Source: Verrucomicrobiota bacterium
GTDB taxonomy: Bacteria > Verrucomicrobiota > Verrucomicrobiia > Palsa-1439
Assembly: GCA_003152315.1 (NCBI GenBank)
Contig: PLZV01000030.1
Coordinates: 254,406 to 318,405 of the forward strand
Length of the DNA stretch: 64,000 nucleotides
Direction: 5' to 3'
Within the stretch, counting starts at the first letter, position 1; each line of letters begins with the position of its first letter. Positions 63,139 to 64,000 of this stretch are shown in pieces. The notes beneath the pieces are model-generated. The model worked only from the letters and a program-made list of their open reading frames with translations, was not told the origin of the DNA and did no database searches. The position numbers and the translations under genes were made by a program.

Positions 63139-63381
63139 TGAAACGAAGCCATTTGTCATTTTTCTGTAATCTACGCAACTCCTTCTCCCCGTGCAGCATA
63201 GATACGATTTCCTCAACATTACAAATGGCTTCGTTTCGCAGAAACGCATGTTTTCAAGGTCCTGCCCGCCCGCCAAAACCCGCGGTGGCGGAAGCGGCCT
63301 CCCGAACTCGAAGCCCTCAGCAAAGAAGTCTGCCAAACAATCCATTCTCAGCATTATACCACTATCGAAATACGATGTCCA
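63139..63381 (-). repeat. Promoter-plus-hairpin module, copy C
   Basis: Read on the minus strand: promoter at 63381-63353, about 100 bases, then CATGCGTTTCTGCGAAACGA (63249-63230), continuing AGCCATTT. After about 67 bases comes the inverted partner AAATGGCTTCGTTTC (63154-63140). Compared with copies A and B the arm has AGCC for ACCC and the partner has GGCT for GGGT, so pairing is kept. The terminal inverted repeats of copies A and B are not found here. It lies between pyk and the toxin gene. Confidence 0.6.
63353..63381 (-). promoter_or_regulatory. Promoter of module C
   Basis: Minus strand TGGACA (63381-63376), 17-base spacer, TATAAT (63358-63353): a near-consensus sigma-70 promoter. Same CTRGACA form and same spacing as in copies A and B. 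It starts about 20 bases after the toxin gene stop and points to the hairpin arms and then pyk. Confidence 0.6.
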
Positions 63382-63401
63382 GAGGAAAGCGCGGCGCACT
63401 T

Positions 63402-63698
63402 TCAATCGAGTTGAGAGGGGTCGAACGGTCGCGCGCCGTGGTGAATGGTCAGGAGTTCGGCAATTTCGTCGCGGAGACGGTAAACAATCCGGTAATTGCC
63501 AAAAATGATTTCACGAACTTTTGGCTCATTCTTCTCTGGGACCATTCGACCAGATTTTGGGAAACGCTCCAGTCGTTGCACAGCGGCTAATATATCGAGC
63601 ACGAATAGACTGGCGTAGTGGTACGAATCCCGCGCGATGAACTCCGTGGTGGCTTCCAGATCGCTAAGAGCTTGCGGCGTCCACCTTACTTCAGCCAC
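63402..63698 (-). CDS. ParE/RelE superfamily toxin
   Basis: 98 residues. The ParE-like fold pattern: VRWTPQALSDLEATTEFIARDS, then RLERFPKSGRMVPEKNEPKVREIIFGNYRIVYRLRDEIAELLTIHHGARPF, including the conserved late HH-R motif. ParE toxins inhibit gyrase and RelE relatives cut mRNA; the type cannot be fixed here. Its start overlaps the upstream antitoxin gene by 13 bases. Confidence 0.85.
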   Translation of the reverse strand: MAEVRWTPQALSDLEATTEFIARDSYHYASLFVLDILAAVQRLERFPKSGRMVPEKNEPKVREIIFGNYRIVYRLRDEIAELLTIHHGARPFDPSQLD

Positions 63699-63868
63699 TT
63701 GGCCATCTTCTCCTTCACTTGGGCGTGAGGAATCGTCTGGCCGGCATCGGCTTGTTGAAGCCCCCGGTCGATCTTGGCAAGAAATAGCAACCGCTGCATC
63801 GCGTCTTCGATGGACGCATCATCCGGCAAATCCCGGATCGCTTCCATCACCTTTTGTTTGGCTGTCAC
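63686..63868 (-). CDS. Antitoxin of the ParE-type pair (addiction-module component)
   Basis: About 60 residues from GTG 63868; ATG 63847 is the alternative, and the frame stays open to 63976 with non-protein-like sequence. The core VMEAIRDLPDDASIEDAMQRLLFLAKIDRGLQQADAGQTIPHAQVKEKMAKWLK is typical of short antitoxins that pair with ParE. First gene of the two-gene module. Confidence 0.75.
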   Translation of the reverse strand: MTAKQKVMEAIRDLPDDASIEDAMQRLLFLAKIDRGLQQADAGQTIPHAQVKEKMAKWLK

Positions 63869-64000
63869 GAATGGATAGTAGACGGAATGGCCGCGGATGT
63901 CAAAGCGCCAGGCACTCCGGCGTGCCGCCGCAGGGCACGCCGAGGACATAGAATTTGCCGCGAACGTAATACACAATCTGTCATCTCTGAAAGCGCGCTT

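Noticed and set aside
1..64000. tRNA, rRNA, CRISPR arrays, phage integrase or restriction systems
   Set aside because: None recognised by reading both strands; no regularly spaced direct repeats were seen outside the coding repeats of the giant protein.

Overview
The window reads as a bacterial chromosome segment, most likely Verrucomicrobiota (Limisphaerales/Pedosphaera-like). This rests on several large secreted proteins that share a TSP3-like plus beta-rich C-terminal module ending in an aromatic-x-R-[IVL] tail, choice-of-anchor-D/PKD/Calx-beta architectures, a pseudopilin, and a complete MoxR/Bat operon. The taxon is an inference; no rRNA or tRNA gene was recognised.

Layout. 1-6.6 kb: truncated secreted GH16 glycosidase, a small Cys/His protein, a giant PQQ-like/ASH/PKD secreted protein, a remnant of a similar C-terminus and a pseudopilin. 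6.6-12.4 kb: DUF4038-type glycosidase, D-tartrate-dehydratase-like enolase-superfamily enzyme, DctA-type transporter, HAD phosphatase, YajD-like HNH protein, CYTH protein. 12.4-16.8 kb (minus): EamA transporter, sigma-70-family factor, two secreted proteins. 17.4-23.4 kb: probable Tat-exported molybdenum hydroxylase (FeS, Mo and FAD subunits) with a DUF1326-like secreted protein, a tiny Cys-rich protein and a sorbosone-dehydrogenase-like protein. 23.5-31.1 kb: MoxR-DUF58-DUF4381-BatA-BatB-BatC-BatD-BatE. 31.2-43.4 kb: transaldolase, threonine dehydratase, lipoprotein, pgk-tpiA-secG followed by a five-gene oligopeptide ABC transporter, and glycerate kinase. 43.4-52.8 kb (minus): a tightly packed set, DUF2946-like, TonB-dependent receptor, TonB, ExbB, ExbD, coiled coil, LolD-like ATPase, MacB-like permease, DUF3299, MerC, amidase. 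It looks like a metal (possibly zinc) acquisition or homeostasis system. 53.4-62.6 kb: ADP-forming acyl-CoA synthetase/GNAT fusion, glutamate dehydrogenase, diacylglycerol kinase, AsmA, RsmD, TPR protein, pyruvate kinase. 62.6-64 kb: a repeat-rich intergenic region and a ParE-type toxin-antitoxin pair.

The most unexpected result is non-coding. Two mobile-looking elements of about 0.5 kb (16847-17330 minus; 52877-53410 plus) have matching terminal inverted repeats and flanking 7-8 bp target duplications. Each carries a CTRGACA-17 nt-TATAGT promoter followed by the same hairpin-arm motif. A third promoter-plus-hairpin module without these ends lies at 63139-63381. The 53.4 kb insertion supplies the stop codon of the acyl-CoA synthetase/GNAT gene. 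I know of no description of this family, but I could not search.
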